Positions 28,018-37,814 of a stretch of 64,000 nucleotides of DNA are shown here, one piece after another. The stretch is taken from the NCBI RefSeq assembly GCF_000250735.1, contig NZ_AHZV01000211.1:1-64000 (forward strand), in the 5' to 3' direction. The notes under the pieces are model-generated. The model saw nothing but the letters and a program-made list of their open reading frames with translations, had not been told where the DNA came from and did no database searches. Source of the DNA: Anaerophaga thermohalophila str. Valhall (GTDB lineage: Bacteria > Bacteroidota > Bacteroidia > Bacteroidales > Marinilabiliaceae). Position 1 is the stretch's first letter. Each line of letters opens with the position of its first letter. The translations under genes and the position numbers were made by a program.

Positions 28018-29506
28018 ATGGTTTTAATTTTATTGGCAGCATTCACTTCATTATCATCAGCCCAAAACCGAAATGCTATGGAAGTAAAAGACAGAGTACC
28101 GGCAGTAGCAGGAATGTTTTACGAAGGAGATTCCGCTTCTCTGAAGGAGCACCTGAGTAAATTGTTCGATCAGGCCAAATTGCCCGTTTGTGATGGAGAA
28201 GTAGCAGCACTGATCGTGCCTCACGCAGGATACATTTATTCGGGCGGTGTAGCAGCTTCAGGATTTAACCAGATACCTGAAAATGCTGAGTATGAAAATT
28301 GTTTTTTTAATCGGTTCAAGTCATCGAATGGCTTTTAACGGCGCATCTGTATATACAAAAGGTGATTATTTAACGCCGCTGGGGAGAGTAGAGGTGAACA
28401 GAGAACTGGCTGAGAAACTCGTTGAAAGTTCTTCTGTTATTTCTGATTATACAGCGCCGCATATAGAAGAACATTCGCTGGAAGTCGAATTACCCTTTTT
28501 GCAATACCATCTCAAAAAACCGTTTAGGCTGATTCCTATTATTATGGGACCCCAGGATGCATCGGGCGCAAGAAAGACCGCTGAGGTACTTAAACCATAT
28601 TTTAAACCGGATAATTTATTTGTAATCAGCACCGATTTTTCACATTATCCGGAATATGAAGATGCCAAAGAGGTTGATAAAAAAACGGCAGAAGCCATTC
28701 TTAAAAATGAACCGCGTTTGTTGCTGAAAACACTTGAGGAAAACAGAAAACTTGGAATTGAGGGATTGGCTACAAGTCTTTGCGGATGGACTTCGGTTTT
28801 GACACTATTGTACCTTACCGAAGATAACAACAACCTGGATTTTTGCCATATCGAATATAAAAATTCCGGTGATGCCCGTTATGGTGATGCGTCACGCGTT
28901 GTGGGCTATAATGCTATTGCAGTTTTCAGAAAGAAGGAAACAAAAAATGCGGATAACGGTTTTTCTTTAAATGAAGATGAAAAAGAGTGGTTGCTGAAGA
29001 GGGCACGTCAGACTTTAAATTTAGTGGTCAGGGGAGAAAGTCCCGGCGAACCTGAGGGTGAAATTTCGGGGACGTTGAAAATAGGTGCCGGTGCTTTTGT
29101 TTCTCTTTATAAAGATGGTAAGTTGAGGGGCTGCATTGGTAATTTTGGTTCCTCTGCTCCTTTATGGAAGGTGGTAGACCGGATGACGGCCTCAGCTGCT
29201 CTCAACGATTCCAGGTTTCTTCCGGTTACACCTGATGAGGTGGGTGAGATAACCATTGAAATTTCAGTACTTACACCTATGAAAAAAATTGATGATATAA
29301 GTGAGATTATCCCGGGAAAGCATGGAATTGTTGTGGAAAAAGATGGCCGCAGCGGCACATTTCTTCCCCAGGTGGCCCGGAAAACCGGATGGGGACTTGA
29401 AGAACTCCTGGGTCATTGTGCACGCGATAAGGCCGGCCTTGGATGGGAGGGCTGGAAAGATGCCGATATTTATGTTTATGAAGCGCTTGTTTTCAGAGAA
29501 AAGTAG
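28018..29506 (+). CDS. MEMO-AMMECR1 fusion protein (AmmeMemoRadiSam system), interrupted by a +1 frameshift
   Basis: One protein combining a MEMO-like domain and an AMMECR1 domain, the A and B parts of the AmmeMemoRadiSam system. ATG 28018 follows a strong ribosome-binding site (AAGGAGG) and gives a signal peptide (MVLILLAAFTSLSSAQN). MEMO motifs: PAVAGMFYEGDSASLKEHL, VPHAGYIYSGGVAASGF, FLIGSSHRMAF and SLCGWTSVLTLL, covering the conserved His, His and Cys of the MEMO metal site. AMMECR1: GAFVSLYKDGKLRGCIGNFG with the LRGCIG motif. The frame shifts at T7 (28302-28308); with six T it reads ENCFLIGSSH. The second part is intact to 29506. Chemistry of the system is unknown. Confidence 0.85.
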
Positions 29507-29685
29507 GAATGAGTAATTCAGCCAGTAGTTTTTAGTCAGTAGTGAGCTGTTTTTGTCAAGATCGGGATGCAATGAATTTCTGAAATGAAGTTAACCGGGA
29601 TACAATGAGTGTTTTAATTTTTTTTGCACTGCGATTGGCAAAAAAGACTTTCGGGAGTGTCCCCGGATAAATAATTTTCAGTACA

Positions 29686-31830
29686 ATGTTGGACATTAAT
29701 AAAAAGTTTTTCTCAAAGCCGCCTTCTTTCATGTTAAAAGGGCGGCTTGCTATTTTTGTCAGTGGCTTTACCATGCTTCTGGTGCAGGTTATTCTGCTTC
29801 GCGAACTGACGTCGTTATATGCTGTAAATGAGTTGATAGTTGGTGTCTTTCTGTCGTTTTGGATGTTGTTTACCGGTGCGGGTGCGTTTGTAGCCCGGTA
29901 TTTCAGGGGATTTAGCTGGCAGTACTCAGGTTTGTTTCCTCTGCTTGCAGGTACATCGGCTTATGTGGCACTTTTGTTGCTCTATATTGCAAAAAACTGG
30001 CTTGTACCTGGCGGTATAGCTCCGGGCCTTTCTCAATGGCTGATTACCACAACCATTGTAACCTTTGTGTTTTGTTTTCCCTCGGGGATGATGTTTACCT
30101 GGTTTTCTGCGGCATTAAGCAATGTATCGCACGAGCGTCAGACAGAAGGTATCTACATCTCCGAACAATTGGGGAGTCTGATTTCCGGTGTTCTTTTTTA
30201 CCTGGCAGCAGGTTTGTGGTTGAATGCTTTCTCAGCACTTTCTTTTCTGTTGTTTGTAAATTTTTTGGTGGCGGTTTTTCTTTTTTCTCCAGTCAGAACA
30301 ACCTTTTCAAAAGTGCTCATCTTTGCAGGGATTGTGGTTTTGGTGATATTATACGCTCTTCCCCAGTATCGTTTTGCCCGTGAAAAAGTGCATGATAGCT
30401 CCGTTAGTAAGACTTATTTTTCACCTTATGGAACAATTGATGTTCTTGAAAAGGATGGTAAAAGAGATTTCTTTGGTAATGGAAGGTTCTTTTCTGATAA
30501 ATTGTTGCCAGGTGAGCGCGAAGAGCTTTTGCACCCGGCTTTATTGTTGCATCCTCGTCCCAGGCGACTTTTGCTCATTAATGTAGGCCCCGGTCTTTTG
30601 TCCGAAGCTTTAAAGTATGATTCTTTACAGATTGAATTTCTTTCACCCGACAAAGCAAGGATTGACCTGGAAAAGCAAATATTATCTGATGATAATGAAG
30701 ACTCCGAAAGGATTCATTTCATACACGATGACCCGTTAAATTATCTGAACAGTAAAAATCAGACAAGAGGTTATGATGTTATTCTGATTGGAGGAGGTGT
30801 TCCTGAAGATTTGGCTTCTACCAGATTCTATACCATCGATTTTTTCGATATGGTGAAAAGAAATATGAGCAAGGGCGGGTTGATGGCAACAGGAGGCCTC
30901 TCTTATGAACCTTACTGGTCGGATTCCATGAAGGGTATCCTGAGAATAATGAATAGTACAGTCAGCGAAGTTTTTCCGTTTATCAGGATTTGGGCAGGTG
31001 AGAAAGTCTTTTTTATTGCGTCGGATAAAGAGCTGACCACCGGATGGTGGTCGTATCACAGAGAAGCTGTTGCACAAAACAGTTTTTTGAATGAGGACTA
31101 TTTCCCGGAATCAATATTAAAAGGGCAAGTTGAAGATGTAAAGTCTGTCATTGCTGAGGATGCCCCGGTAAATACACGTATAAAGCCGGTTTTGTTTCGG
31201 ATGGCTATTATGGAAATGGGGAATTTCTGGGATGTCAGGATTGAGTGGTTTGCAGTAGTTCTGGGAATTTTGTTGATAATCGGACTAATAATTTTCAGGA
31301 GAAGTGCCAGGGGGGTTTTTTTGGCCGGCATTGTTCTTGGAGGAATGCAAGTTGTTATTTTGCTACTTTGGCAGTTGGTTATGGGCGATTTGTACCGGGC
31401 CACAGGTGTCCTGTTTTCTTTGTTTATGGCAGGGCTTGCGCTGGGCGCTGTGTTGGGCAACAGGAATGTACTCTTTTTTCGTGCCCGTTATTTTCCGGTT
31501 ATGTTGATAATGATGGCCGTTTTAAGCATAGCAGCAGTTCCGGTAATTGACAGTATGGCCAACCGGATGGTTTTTCCTGTTGTGGTTTTAATCATTTTGT
31601 TTGGAATGGCTATGTTGGGAGGAGGTATTTTTGTTGCAGGCCTCTCTCTGCATGAAGGAAGTGTTCAGAGCGGGGCGGCCATTACTTATGTTGCCGATGT
31701 TACCGGTGGTGCGTTGGGGTCTTTTATAACTGCTATATTTTTTGTACCTTATACCGGTCTCGTAAATACAGGATACCTTTTTGGAATGGCATTACTGATT
31801 GGAGGGTTATTGCTGATCAGAAATTATTAG
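29686..31830 (+). CDS. Membrane protein with central spermidine-synthase-like domain
   Basis: A 714-residue protein in three parts: about seven hydrophobic spans in residues 20-225, a soluble Rossmann domain at 235-455 of the polyamine-synthase/methyltransferase type, and about seven more spans at 510-712. The Rossmann part keeps the layout (RRLLLINVGPGLLSEALKYD; IHFIHDDPLNYL; GYDVILIGGGVPEDLASTRF; FDMVKRNMSKGGL), but the glycine-rich GGGDGG becomes NVGPGLL and the catalytic D-x-x-D after the DVI strand is replaced by GGGVPED (369-374). Aminopropyl transfer is therefore doubtful. It lies between the MEMO-AMMECR1 gene and the radical SAM gene on the same strand. Confidence 0.75.
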   Translation: MLDINKKFFSKPPSFMLKGRLAIFVSGFTMLLVQVILLRELTSLYAVNELIVGVFLSFWMLFTGAGAFVARYFRGFSWQYSGLFPLLAGTSAYVALLLLYIAKNWLVPGGIAPGLSQWLITTTIVTFVFCFPSGMMFTWFSAALSNVSHERQTEGIYISEQLGSLISGVLFYLAAGLWLNAFSALSFLLFVNFLVAVFLFSPVRTTFSKVLIFAGIVVLVILYALPQYRFAREKVHDSSVSKTYFSPYGTIDVLEKDGKRDFFGNGRFFSDKLLPGEREELLHPALLLHPRPRRLLLINVGPGLLSEALKYDSLQIEFLSPDKARIDLEKQILSDDNEDSERIHFIHDDPLNYLNSKNQTRGYDVILIGGGVPEDLASTRFYTIDFFDMVKRNMSKGGLMATGGLSYEPYWSDSMKGILRIMNSTVSEVFPFIRIWAGEKVFFIASDKELTTGWWSYHREAVAQNSFLNEDYFPESILKGQVEDVKSVIAEDAPVNTRIKPVLFRMAIMEMGNFWDVRIEWFAVVLGILLIIGLIIFRRSARGVFLAGIVLGGMQVVILLLWQLVMGDLYRATGVLFSLFMAGLALGAVLGNRNVLFFRARYFPVMLIMMAVLSIAAVPVIDSMANRMVFPVVVLIILFGMAMLGGGIFVAGLSLHEGSVQSGAAITYVADVTGGALGSFITAIFFVPYTGLVNTGYLFGMALLIGGLLLIRNY

Positions 31831-31856
31831 TGTCTGTTACGTGGTATGGAGGAGCT

Positions 31857-32984
31857 ATGCGAACAAAGAAAATTTCGAAACGTGAATTTTTAAAAATGGG
31901 AGGGATGGCATTAGCCGCCTGGCCATTTACTTTATCCGGAACCGAAAGAGGAATCGTTGGTGGCAAAGATTCATTTGAGGGTGTCCCGGCTCGATTTGCA
32001 ATTAATACACCACGGGGCATTCGTTGTCAGCTGTGTCCCAATAAGTGCACCATAAAAGAAGGGGAGCGTGGCGACTGCCGTACCCGCATCAACCGAAGCG
32101 GAGAACTCATAACACTGGCTTACGGGAATCCGTGTGCAGTTCACATCGACCCCATTGAAAAGAAACCCCTGAATCATTTCATTCCCGGAACTACCAGTTT
32201 CAGTATTGCAACAGGGGGATGTAATCTGGCGTGTCTTAATTGTCAAAACTGGCAAATTTCGCAAAAGGCACCCGATGAGGTTGAGACGGTAGATATGATG
32301 CCCGGAAGCGTTGTTTCGGCCGCCAAAGCACAGGGATGTTCGTCCATTGCTTATACTTATACCGAACCGATAGTTTTTTATGAATATACCGACGATACAG
32401 CGAAGATAGCACATGAGAAAGGGCTTCGTAATGTGATTGTTTCGGCGGGGTATATAGAGGAAAGACCTTTGCGCGAATGGTGTCAGAATATCGATGCAGC
32501 TAATATCGATTTAAAGAGTTTTAGCGATGAAATATATCAGCGACTTAATGCAGGCACACTTCAGCCTGTTCTGAATACCCTGAAGGTATTGAAAGAGGAA
32601 GGTGTATGGGTTGAAATTACGAATCTGATAGTACCGCAGTGGACCGATGATCCTGAAATGATAAAAAAGATGTGCGGGTGGCTTGTGGATAAAGGGTTTG
32701 AAGATAATCCGCTTCATTTTAGCCGGTTCACTCCTATGTATAAACTGAATCGCTTACCGTCCACCCCGCTGGAAATATTGGAAAAAGCGCATAAAATTGC
32801 AAGAGAGGCAGGTATGAAGTATGTTTATATAGGCAATGTTCCAGGACACGAAGCCCAGGATACCTATTGCCCTGCATGCAGAAAGAAAATTATTGACCGG
32901 TCGGGATTCAGAATCAGAGAAAATCACATTGTCGATGGTCGTTGTGAGTTTTGCGGAGAGCCCATTGCCGGAGTTTGGAAATAA
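31857..32984 (+). CDS. Radical SAM protein of the AmmeMemoRadiSam system
   Basis: A 375-residue radical SAM enzyme. Start at ATG 31857, preceded by GGAGGAG; a GTG at 31830 inside the upstream stop region would add nine residues. The N-terminus KISKREFLKMGGMALAAWPF resembles a Tat signal with KR in place of RR, so it may be exported folded with its clusters. The cluster motif is CNLACLNC (Cys122, 126, 129). Extra cysteine sets flank it: CQLCPNKC and GDC near residues 57-74 and CPAC...CEFC at the C-terminus. It resembles pyruvate-formate-lyase-activating-enzyme-like proteins. Its stop is 71 bp before the MaoC-like gene. Confidence 0.9.
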   Translation: MRTKKISKREFLKMGGMALAAWPFTLSGTERGIVGGKDSFEGVPARFAINTPRGIRCQLCPNKCTIKEGERGDCRTRINRSGELITLAYGNPCAVHIDPIEKKPLNHFIPGTTSFSIATGGCNLACLNCQNWQISQKAPDEVETVDMMPGSVVSAAKAQGCSSIAYTYTEPIVFYEYTDDTAKIAHEKGLRNVIVSAGYIEERPLREWCQNIDAANIDLKSFSDEIYQRLNAGTLQPVLNTLKVLKEEGVWVEITNLIVPQWTDDPEMIKKMCGWLVDKGFEDNPLHFSRFTPMYKLNRLPSTPLEILEKAHKIAREAGMKYVYIGNVPGHEAQDTYCPACRKKIIDRSGFRIRENHIVDGRCEFCGEPIAGVWK

Positions 32985-33011
32985 GAACCTTTATGGTTAT
33001 TAAAATATGTA

Positions 33012-33043
33012 TTTGAATGCGTCGGCCGGTTTTCCTATTTTTG
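33012..33043 (+). promoter_or_regulatory. Promoter of the MaoC-like gene
   Basis: TTTG, 20 bases, TATTTTTG: perfect Bacteroidetes promoter. The predicted start of transcription is about 7 bases before the ATG at 33056, so the mRNA is nearly leaderless. It also separates this gene from the radical SAM gene upstream. Confidence 0.75.
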
Positions 33044-33055
33044 CGGTGAAGTTTG

Positions 33056-34162
33056 ATGCGTATGGAAGAATATTTGAAACCAAACCGCCGGGCAGAGTAC
33101 GGGCTCGATTTGGATAAAGTTTTTGTGGGAAAGGAAATTGTAAGCCGCTATAATATTACTGTCGACGAATCGGTATTGAGTATGTGGAGCGGATTTATGC
33201 CCACATCGTCCTATCCTGAGAGTAGCCGCGAATATGCCGGGAGACTTGGGTTTCCACAAATTTTTCTTCCGTATGGTTTTTTGCTCAACCTGACTTTGAG
33301 CCTGGGGGTTGAAAATTTCGCCCATTCCAGTGTGCTGAAACTGGAATTACGGGATGCACTCTATTTGAATGCTGCTTTTCCCGGCGATACATTTTCATGT
33401 ATTATCAGAATTAAAGATATCCGGACTGCCCGCAGACCCGGACACACAGTAATAGAATCCTCTCATCTTCTGTTTAATCAAAAAGGTGAGCCGGTTTTTT
33501 CACTGGTGCGGGTGTCGCTCTTCCCGGAGATACATCCAAGAAAGACCATTCTTCCAGAGCATGACGATTCTCATCAGAACAACCTTTTCAAGGAAAAAAT
33601 ACTTGCAAGAGCACGAAGTATTAACATGGAGAATGTTGTTTTGAACTTCTCTTCCGGGGATTTGATACTTCACCCCTATGTGCGTCCAATCGGGAAAAGT
33701 GAAAACCTTTTCTGGTCAACCTATCTTAAGAACACTCATCCTACACACTATAATTATCAACGCTACCAGCCCGGCGAAATAATCGTATCCGGGGGGATCG
33801 TCGTGGCTATGGTTACGGGGATTGCTGCCCGTGAATTTCGGCAGATACTGATGCAACAAATACATAATGCTTTCCATGTACACCCCGTTTATGCCGAAGA
33901 CAGGGTTGGGGCTTTTAGTTATGTTTACGAAGTGAGGCAATTGATGCCGGGATTTGAAGAAGTGTTTATCCGGACTTTTGGCATACGTAATCTGGATACT
34001 GAACCGGAACTTTCGGATGTGGCTTTCCCAAAATCTTTGTTCGATGCAAAGGTGGAAAGACCTTCCGAAGTAAGAGAGATTATAAATGAAAAATGTCCGT
34101 CACTGCGTGATAAAGTAGGGTGTATGATCAACTGGAGTGTTCTTCGTAAAGTGGACGGCTGA
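33056..34162 (+). CDS. MaoC-like double-hotdog protein
   Basis: A 368-residue soluble protein. Its two halves each look like a hotdog domain: residues 25-165 (YPESSREYAGRLGFPQIFLP, a hydratase-like substrate loop) and 205-340 (LFWSTYLKNTHPTHYNYQRY, GGIVVAMVTGIAAREF). Two-hotdog MaoC proteins include mesaconyl-CoA hydratase and other enoyl-CoA hydratases. The likely reaction is reversible hydration of a branched or dicarboxylic acyl-CoA, but the catalytic Asp/His pair is not certain by eye. It follows the AmmeMemoRadiSam genes but has its own promoter. Confidence 0.6.
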   Translation: MRMEEYLKPNRRAEYGLDLDKVFVGKEIVSRYNITVDESVLSMWSGFMPTSSYPESSREYAGRLGFPQIFLPYGFLLNLTLSLGVENFAHSSVLKLELRDALYLNAAFPGDTFSCIIRIKDIRTARRPGHTVIESSHLLFNQKGEPVFSLVRVSLFPEIHPRKTILPEHDDSHQNNLFKEKILARARSINMENVVLNFSSGDLILHPYVRPIGKSENLFWSTYLKNTHPTHYNYQRYQPGEIIVSGGIVVAMVTGIAAREFRQILMQQIHNAFHVHPVYAEDRVGAFSYVYEVRQLMPGFEEVFIRTFGIRNLDTEPELSDVAFPKSLFDAKVERPSEVREIINEKCPSLRDKVGCMINWSVLRKVDG

Positions 34163-34565
34163 AAGAAAAGAAACTCACCCACGGTAATCAGGGCTCGGTG
34201 CATTCATCAAATTCTTTCTTTGCGATTTTAGCGTCCTTAAATTTTGCTTTCCTGGCGTGGAATAAAAAACAGACAAAACTCAAAACGCCTCAAAATAATA
34301 TTTATCCATTCTGACTGATTTGATGAAAATCACACTAATACTTCCTTTCATATACATTTTTAATTCATTAGTGTAAAAAAATAATCCATTCGTCAAAAAT
34401 ATTTTTGATTTTTTTGAAACTTTAAAATGGGCATAACGTTAAACGGAACAAAGACGTTCGTCAAATAATTTAGTTATTTCGTCAAATAAATTATTCCGTT
34501 CGTCAAAACCAAGTACCGATAAACAGAATTAAGAACACCCTTATACAAGGGAAAAACAATGCCCT
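34163..34565. other. Intergenic region upstream of the T9SS cargo gene
   Basis: A 403-bp gap with no gene. It holds an 8-bp inverted repeat (ACACTAAT 34332-34339, ATTAGTGT 34367-34374), the TTCGTCAAA array (34457-34507) and a small CCCTT/AAGGG hairpin at 34538-34551 just before the start codon. No perfect TAnnTTTG box is visible, so the promoter may depend on an activator. Confidence 0.6.
34437..34507 (+). promoter_or_regulatory. Direct-repeat operator array, TTCGTCAAA at 21-bp spacing
   Basis: CGTCAAA occurs at 34459, 34480 and 34501, exactly 21 bp apart, each in the wider form TTCGTCAAA(A/T)AA or similar. A weaker CGTTAAA lies 22 bp upstream (34437) and another TTCGTCAAAAA at 34389-34399. 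Two-turn spacing of short direct repeats is typical of response-regulator sites such as LytTR boxes. The array ends about 58 bp before the T9SS cargo gene. Confidence 0.65.
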
Positions 34566-35393
34566 ATGAAAAAGTTTTACACCACCCTTTTAGCAATTGT
34601 GTTTTCCGCATTAATGATAAATATTAACGGGCAACACCAGGAGAATGAATCTACCGGAGTCTCTACTGCCGGGAGTTCATTGAAGTCTACCACAGTCTAT
34701 GATTTAATTCGTCTGAAAATTGAGAATCCTTATGTTTATGATGCTACTGTAATTTATTATCATGAAAGTTTTTCAGATGGTCGTGGGCCCGAAGATTCTG
34801 AAAAAATGTTCAACTCGTCTGAGAATATACCTGAGATATTTACACGAATCGGAAATACGGCAATGGCCATCAATGGCTTTTCCGAACTTGACGGGCAAAG
34901 CTATGTCTCCGTACCTGTCAGTGTCAGGAACAGGGTTTGGGACGACTGCGAAATTTCTGCCGATCTATCCGATTTCAGGGAAGACTATGATGTTGTACTT
35001 GAAGATAAAATGAAGGGCAGATATACGAATCTGAGAACTTCAACATATACATATACTCCTTTGGTATTAGGAATTGAGGACGAGCGGTTTGTTTTACATT
35101 TGTCAAAAAGCTCACGCGTTCCTACCGCTATGTTTGATGGATTAGAAGACACTGAAGAGAAGATACATTTTTATAGCGATTATGAAACGTTGAAAGTGAG
35201 TATTGAAAATGAAGTGTTAGCCGGTCCTGGCCGGCAAGGCAGAATTGACGTTTATTCCCTTAACGGCCGGAAACTGACCAGTCGTATTGCCAATGAGGGA
35301 GTAAACCAAATTGAATTAGCAGGCGGCCAAATATACATCGTAAGTGTTGCCGTAGGTAACCAGATAACTACGAAGAAGGTGGCTGTTCGCTAA
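34566..35393 (+). CDS. Secreted protein with type IX secretion sorting domain
   Basis: A 275-residue protein with a signal peptide (1-23, ending NINGQ). The C-terminal 70 residues have the features of a type A T9SS sorting domain: IDVYSLNGRKLTSRIANEG, then IELAGGQIYIVSVAVGNQIT and a closing TTKKVAVR. The central part (30-200) is not recognised; it contains YYHESFSDGRGPEDSEKMF and alternating beta-like stretches. The protein should leave the cell through the Por/T9SS machinery and be released or anchored at the surface. Its upstream repeat array suggests dedicated control. Confidence 0.85.
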   Translation: MKKFYTTLLAIVFSALMININGQHQENESTGVSTAGSSLKSTTVYDLIRLKIENPYVYDATVIYYHESFSDGRGPEDSEKMFNSSENIPEIFTRIGNTAMAINGFSELDGQSYVSVPVSVRNRVWDDCEISADLSDFREDYDVVLEDKMKGRYTNLRTSTYTYTPLVLGIEDERFVLHLSKSSRVPTAMFDGLEDTEEKIHFYSDYETLKVSIENEVLAGPGRQGRIDVYSLNGRKLTSRIANEGVNQIELAGGQIYIVSVAVGNQITTKKVAVR

Positions 35394-35417
35394 TTGCTTC
35401 ATAGGGTTACTTGGGTT

Positions 35418-35456
35418 GTCCCCTTTTTCGGTAGTACCGGGAAAGGGGACTTTTTT
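35418..35456 (+). terminator. Terminator of the T9SS cargo gene
   Basis: GTCCCCTTT and AAAGGGGAC form a nine-base-pair stem followed by six T. The last T residues are part of the convergent tadA stop codon. Confidence 0.9.
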
Positions 35457-35901
35457 ATCGTTTGGTGGCAAAAAATTGTTTTACCAATTGCGTGCATTCC
35501 GATTCCAAAACTCCGCCAATTATTTCTGTTCTTGGATGAAGTGGCAATGGGTTCAGTCTTCTGTAACCCCTTTTTTCGTCCGCGGCACCATATACAATTT
35601 TCCCGATTTGTGCCCAGTTAAGAGCGCCGGCACACATTGTACAAGGTTCAAGTGTTACATACAAAGTGCAATTGTTGAGGTATTTACTCCCGAGTTGTTC
35701 GGATGCTGCGGTAATGGCAAGCATTTCTGCGTGCGCCGTAACATCATTTAGAGTTTCTGTCATGTTGTGTGCTTTGGTAATGATGGCCCCTTCGCTAACG
35801 ATCACTGCCCCCACAGGTACTTCGTCTTTGTCAAAGGCTTCCCGGGCTTGTTGAAGAGCTTGTTTCATGAAATATTGGTCGGTAAAATCAATTTTTCCCA
35901 T
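35455..35901 (-). CDS. tadA: tRNA-specific adenosine deaminase
   Basis: Zinc enzyme that converts the wobble adenosine of tRNA-Arg(ACG) to inosine. The 148-residue protein has the deaminase motif HAE (His57, Glu59) and PCTMC (Cys87, Cys90), with the following AGAL typical of TadA. It is divergent from aspS with 127 bp between the start codons and convergent with the T9SS cargo gene. Free-base or other deaminases share the motif, but length and spacing fit TadA best. Confidence 0.93.
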   Translation of the reverse strand: MGKIDFTDQYFMKQALQQAREAFDKDEVPVGAVIVSEGAIITKAHNMTETLNDVTAHAEMLAITAASEQLGSKYLNNCTLYVTLEPCTMCAGALNWAQIGKIVYGAADEKRGYRRLNPLPLHPRTEIIGGVLESECTQLVKQFFATKR

Positions 35902-36028
35902 AATTTGATACCTTTTTTAAAAGCTTTACAGCAGTTTCTGTTTTTCTTTATATTTTCGCAAAGATATTGTAAAATCAGTTTTTCATGCAGAACCGGGAGT
36001 GAATTTGGCTCCCTCAAACCGTATAATG

Positions 36029-37798
36029 ATGTACAGAACACATACTTGTGGAGAATTAAGATTATCTGATGCAGGCAAAACCGTGACCTTGAGCGGATGG
36101 GTTCAGCGATTGAGGAATCTTGGGGGAATGACTTTTATCGATCTTCGCGACCGTTATGGCATTACCCAATTGGTGGTTAATAATGAAGATAATAATGCTT
36201 TAAGCCGCCAGGTGAAGGAACTGGGTCGGGAGTATGTGGTGCAGGTAACAGGTAAAGTAGCTGAGCGAAGTAGCAAGAATACCAAAATTCCCACCGGCGA
36301 AATTGAAATCCTCCTCGATTCCTGCAAGGTTCTCAATTCTGCCGATCTTCCTCCGTTTACCATTGAAGATGAAACCGACGGTGGTGAGGAACTCCGGATG
36401 AAATACAGATACCTTGACCTTCGGCGTAATCCCGCCCGTAAAGCTCTTGAGTTAAGACATAAAATGGCTCTGGAGGTAAGAAAATACCTGAGTGATCAGA
36501 ACTTTATTGAGATCGAAACACCGATACTTATGAAGTCAACCCCCGAGGGGGCACGCGACTTTGTTGTTCCTTCGCGGCTAAACCCCGGGCAGTTTTATGC
36601 TTTACCCCAGTCACCTCAGGTCTTTAAACAGCTTTTAATGGTTGCCGGGTACGATCGTTATTTTCAGATTGTCAAATGTTTCCGGGATGAAGATTTCCGG
36701 GCCGACCGTCAGCCGGAATTTACACAGATCGACTGTGAAATGTCGTTTGTCGATCAGGAAGATGTTTTAAAAACGTTTGAAGGACTTACGAAGCATCTTT
36801 TTAAATCTGTAAGGAATATTGACATAACTGGTGATTTTCCGAGGATGTCCTATGCCGATGCCATGAAATATTATGGCACCGATAAACCGGACATTCGTTT
36901 TGAAATGCGCTTTGTTGATATTACCGAAGTTGCCTCAGGTAAAGGGTTTAGGGTTTTTGATGATGCTGAATACACAGGAGCCATTTGTGCAGGGAACTGT
37001 GCCAAATACAGCAGAAAAGAACTTGACCAGTTGACCGACTTTGTTAAGCGTCCACAGATTGGTGCCAAAGGACTTGTTTATGTGAAATATAATGAGGACG
37101 GTACTTTTAAGACCTCTGTTGACAAGTTTTTTGGGGAAGATGATTTCAAACAATGGTGCGAAATGTGTAACGCCAAGCCGGGCGATTTACTGCTGATCCT
37201 TGCCGGCAATAAAAATAAAACACTGACAGCACTTGGTGAGTTAAGACTGGAAATGGGCAATCGTCTCGGTTTACGCGATAAGAATAAGTTTGCACCGCTC
37301 TGGGTAGTGGATTTCCCTCTACTTGAATGGGATGAGGAAACACAACGTTATTATGCCATGCACCATCCCTTTACTTCGCCCAAAGAGGAGGATATTGAAT
37401 TGCTGGATTCTGATCCCGGTGCGGTGAGAGCGAATGCTTATGACCTTGTTATTAACGGAGTTGAAATAGGGGGAGGGTCGATACGTATTCACAACGATGT
37501 ATTACAGCAGAAAATGTTTAAGGTACTAGGCTTTACAGAAGAAGAGGCTGAAAGCCAGTTTGGTTTCCTGATGAATGCTTTTAAATATGGTGCACCTCCA
37601 CATGGAGGGGTGGCTTTTGGTTTCGACCGTTGGGTTTCTTTGTTTGCCGGAATGGACTCCATCAGGGAGGTAATTGCCTTTCCAAAAAACAATGCAGGCA
37701 GGGATATAATGAATGATGCACCCTCGCCTATTAGCAAGGAACAGCTGGATGAGCTGATGATCGAGTTAAAAGGGGAAGCAAAAAAGAGAGTTTTGTAA
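36029..37798 (+). CDS. aspS: Aspartyl-tRNA synthetase
   Basis: Class IIb synthetase charging tRNA-Asp. Starting at [12 protein letters not shown] gives 589 residues, the usual bacterial length. In order: an OB-fold anticodon domain (1-105, [20 protein letters not shown]), the catalytic core with motif 2 ([18 protein letters not shown]), the bacterial GAD insertion (about 285-420) and motif 3 (GVAFGFDRW). An upstream in-frame ATG at 35999 would add ten non-conserved residues. A TATTTTCG at 35951-35958 is a near match to a -7 box. Confidence 0.97.
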   Translation: MYRTHTCGELRLSDAGKTVTLSGWVQRLRNLGGMTFIDLRDRYGITQLVVNNEDNNALSRQVKELGREYVVQVTGKVAERSSKNTKIPTGEIEILLDSCKVLNSADLPPFTIEDETDGGEELRMKYRYLDLRRNPARKALELRHKMALEVRKYLSDQNFIEIETPILMKSTPEGARDFVVPSRLNPGQFYALPQSPQVFKQLLMVAGYDRYFQIVKCFRDEDFRADRQPEFTQIDCEMSFVDQEDVLKTFEGLTKHLFKSVRNIDITGDFPRMSYADAMKYYGTDKPDIRFEMRFVDITEVASGKGFRVFDDAEYTGAICAGNCAKYSRKELDQLTDFVKRPQIGAKGLVYVKYNEDGTFKTSVDKFFGEDDFKQWCEMCNAKPGDLLLILAGNKNKTLTALGELRLEMGNRLGLRDKNKFAPLWVVDFPLLEWDEETQRYYAMHHPFTSPKEEDIELLDSDPGAVRANAYDLVINGVEIGGGSIRIHNDVLQQKMFKVLGFTEEEAESQFGFLMNAFKYGAPPHGGVAFGFDRWVSLFAGMDSIREVIAFPKNNAGRDIMNDAPSPISKEQLDELMIELKGEAKKRVL

Positions 37799-37814
37799 AT
37801 CTCTTCAATGGGAT

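Noticed and set aside
31830-31856. GTG 31830 as the radical SAM start
   Set aside because: The ATG at 31857 has a strong ribosome-binding site and gives a better Tat-like N-terminus.
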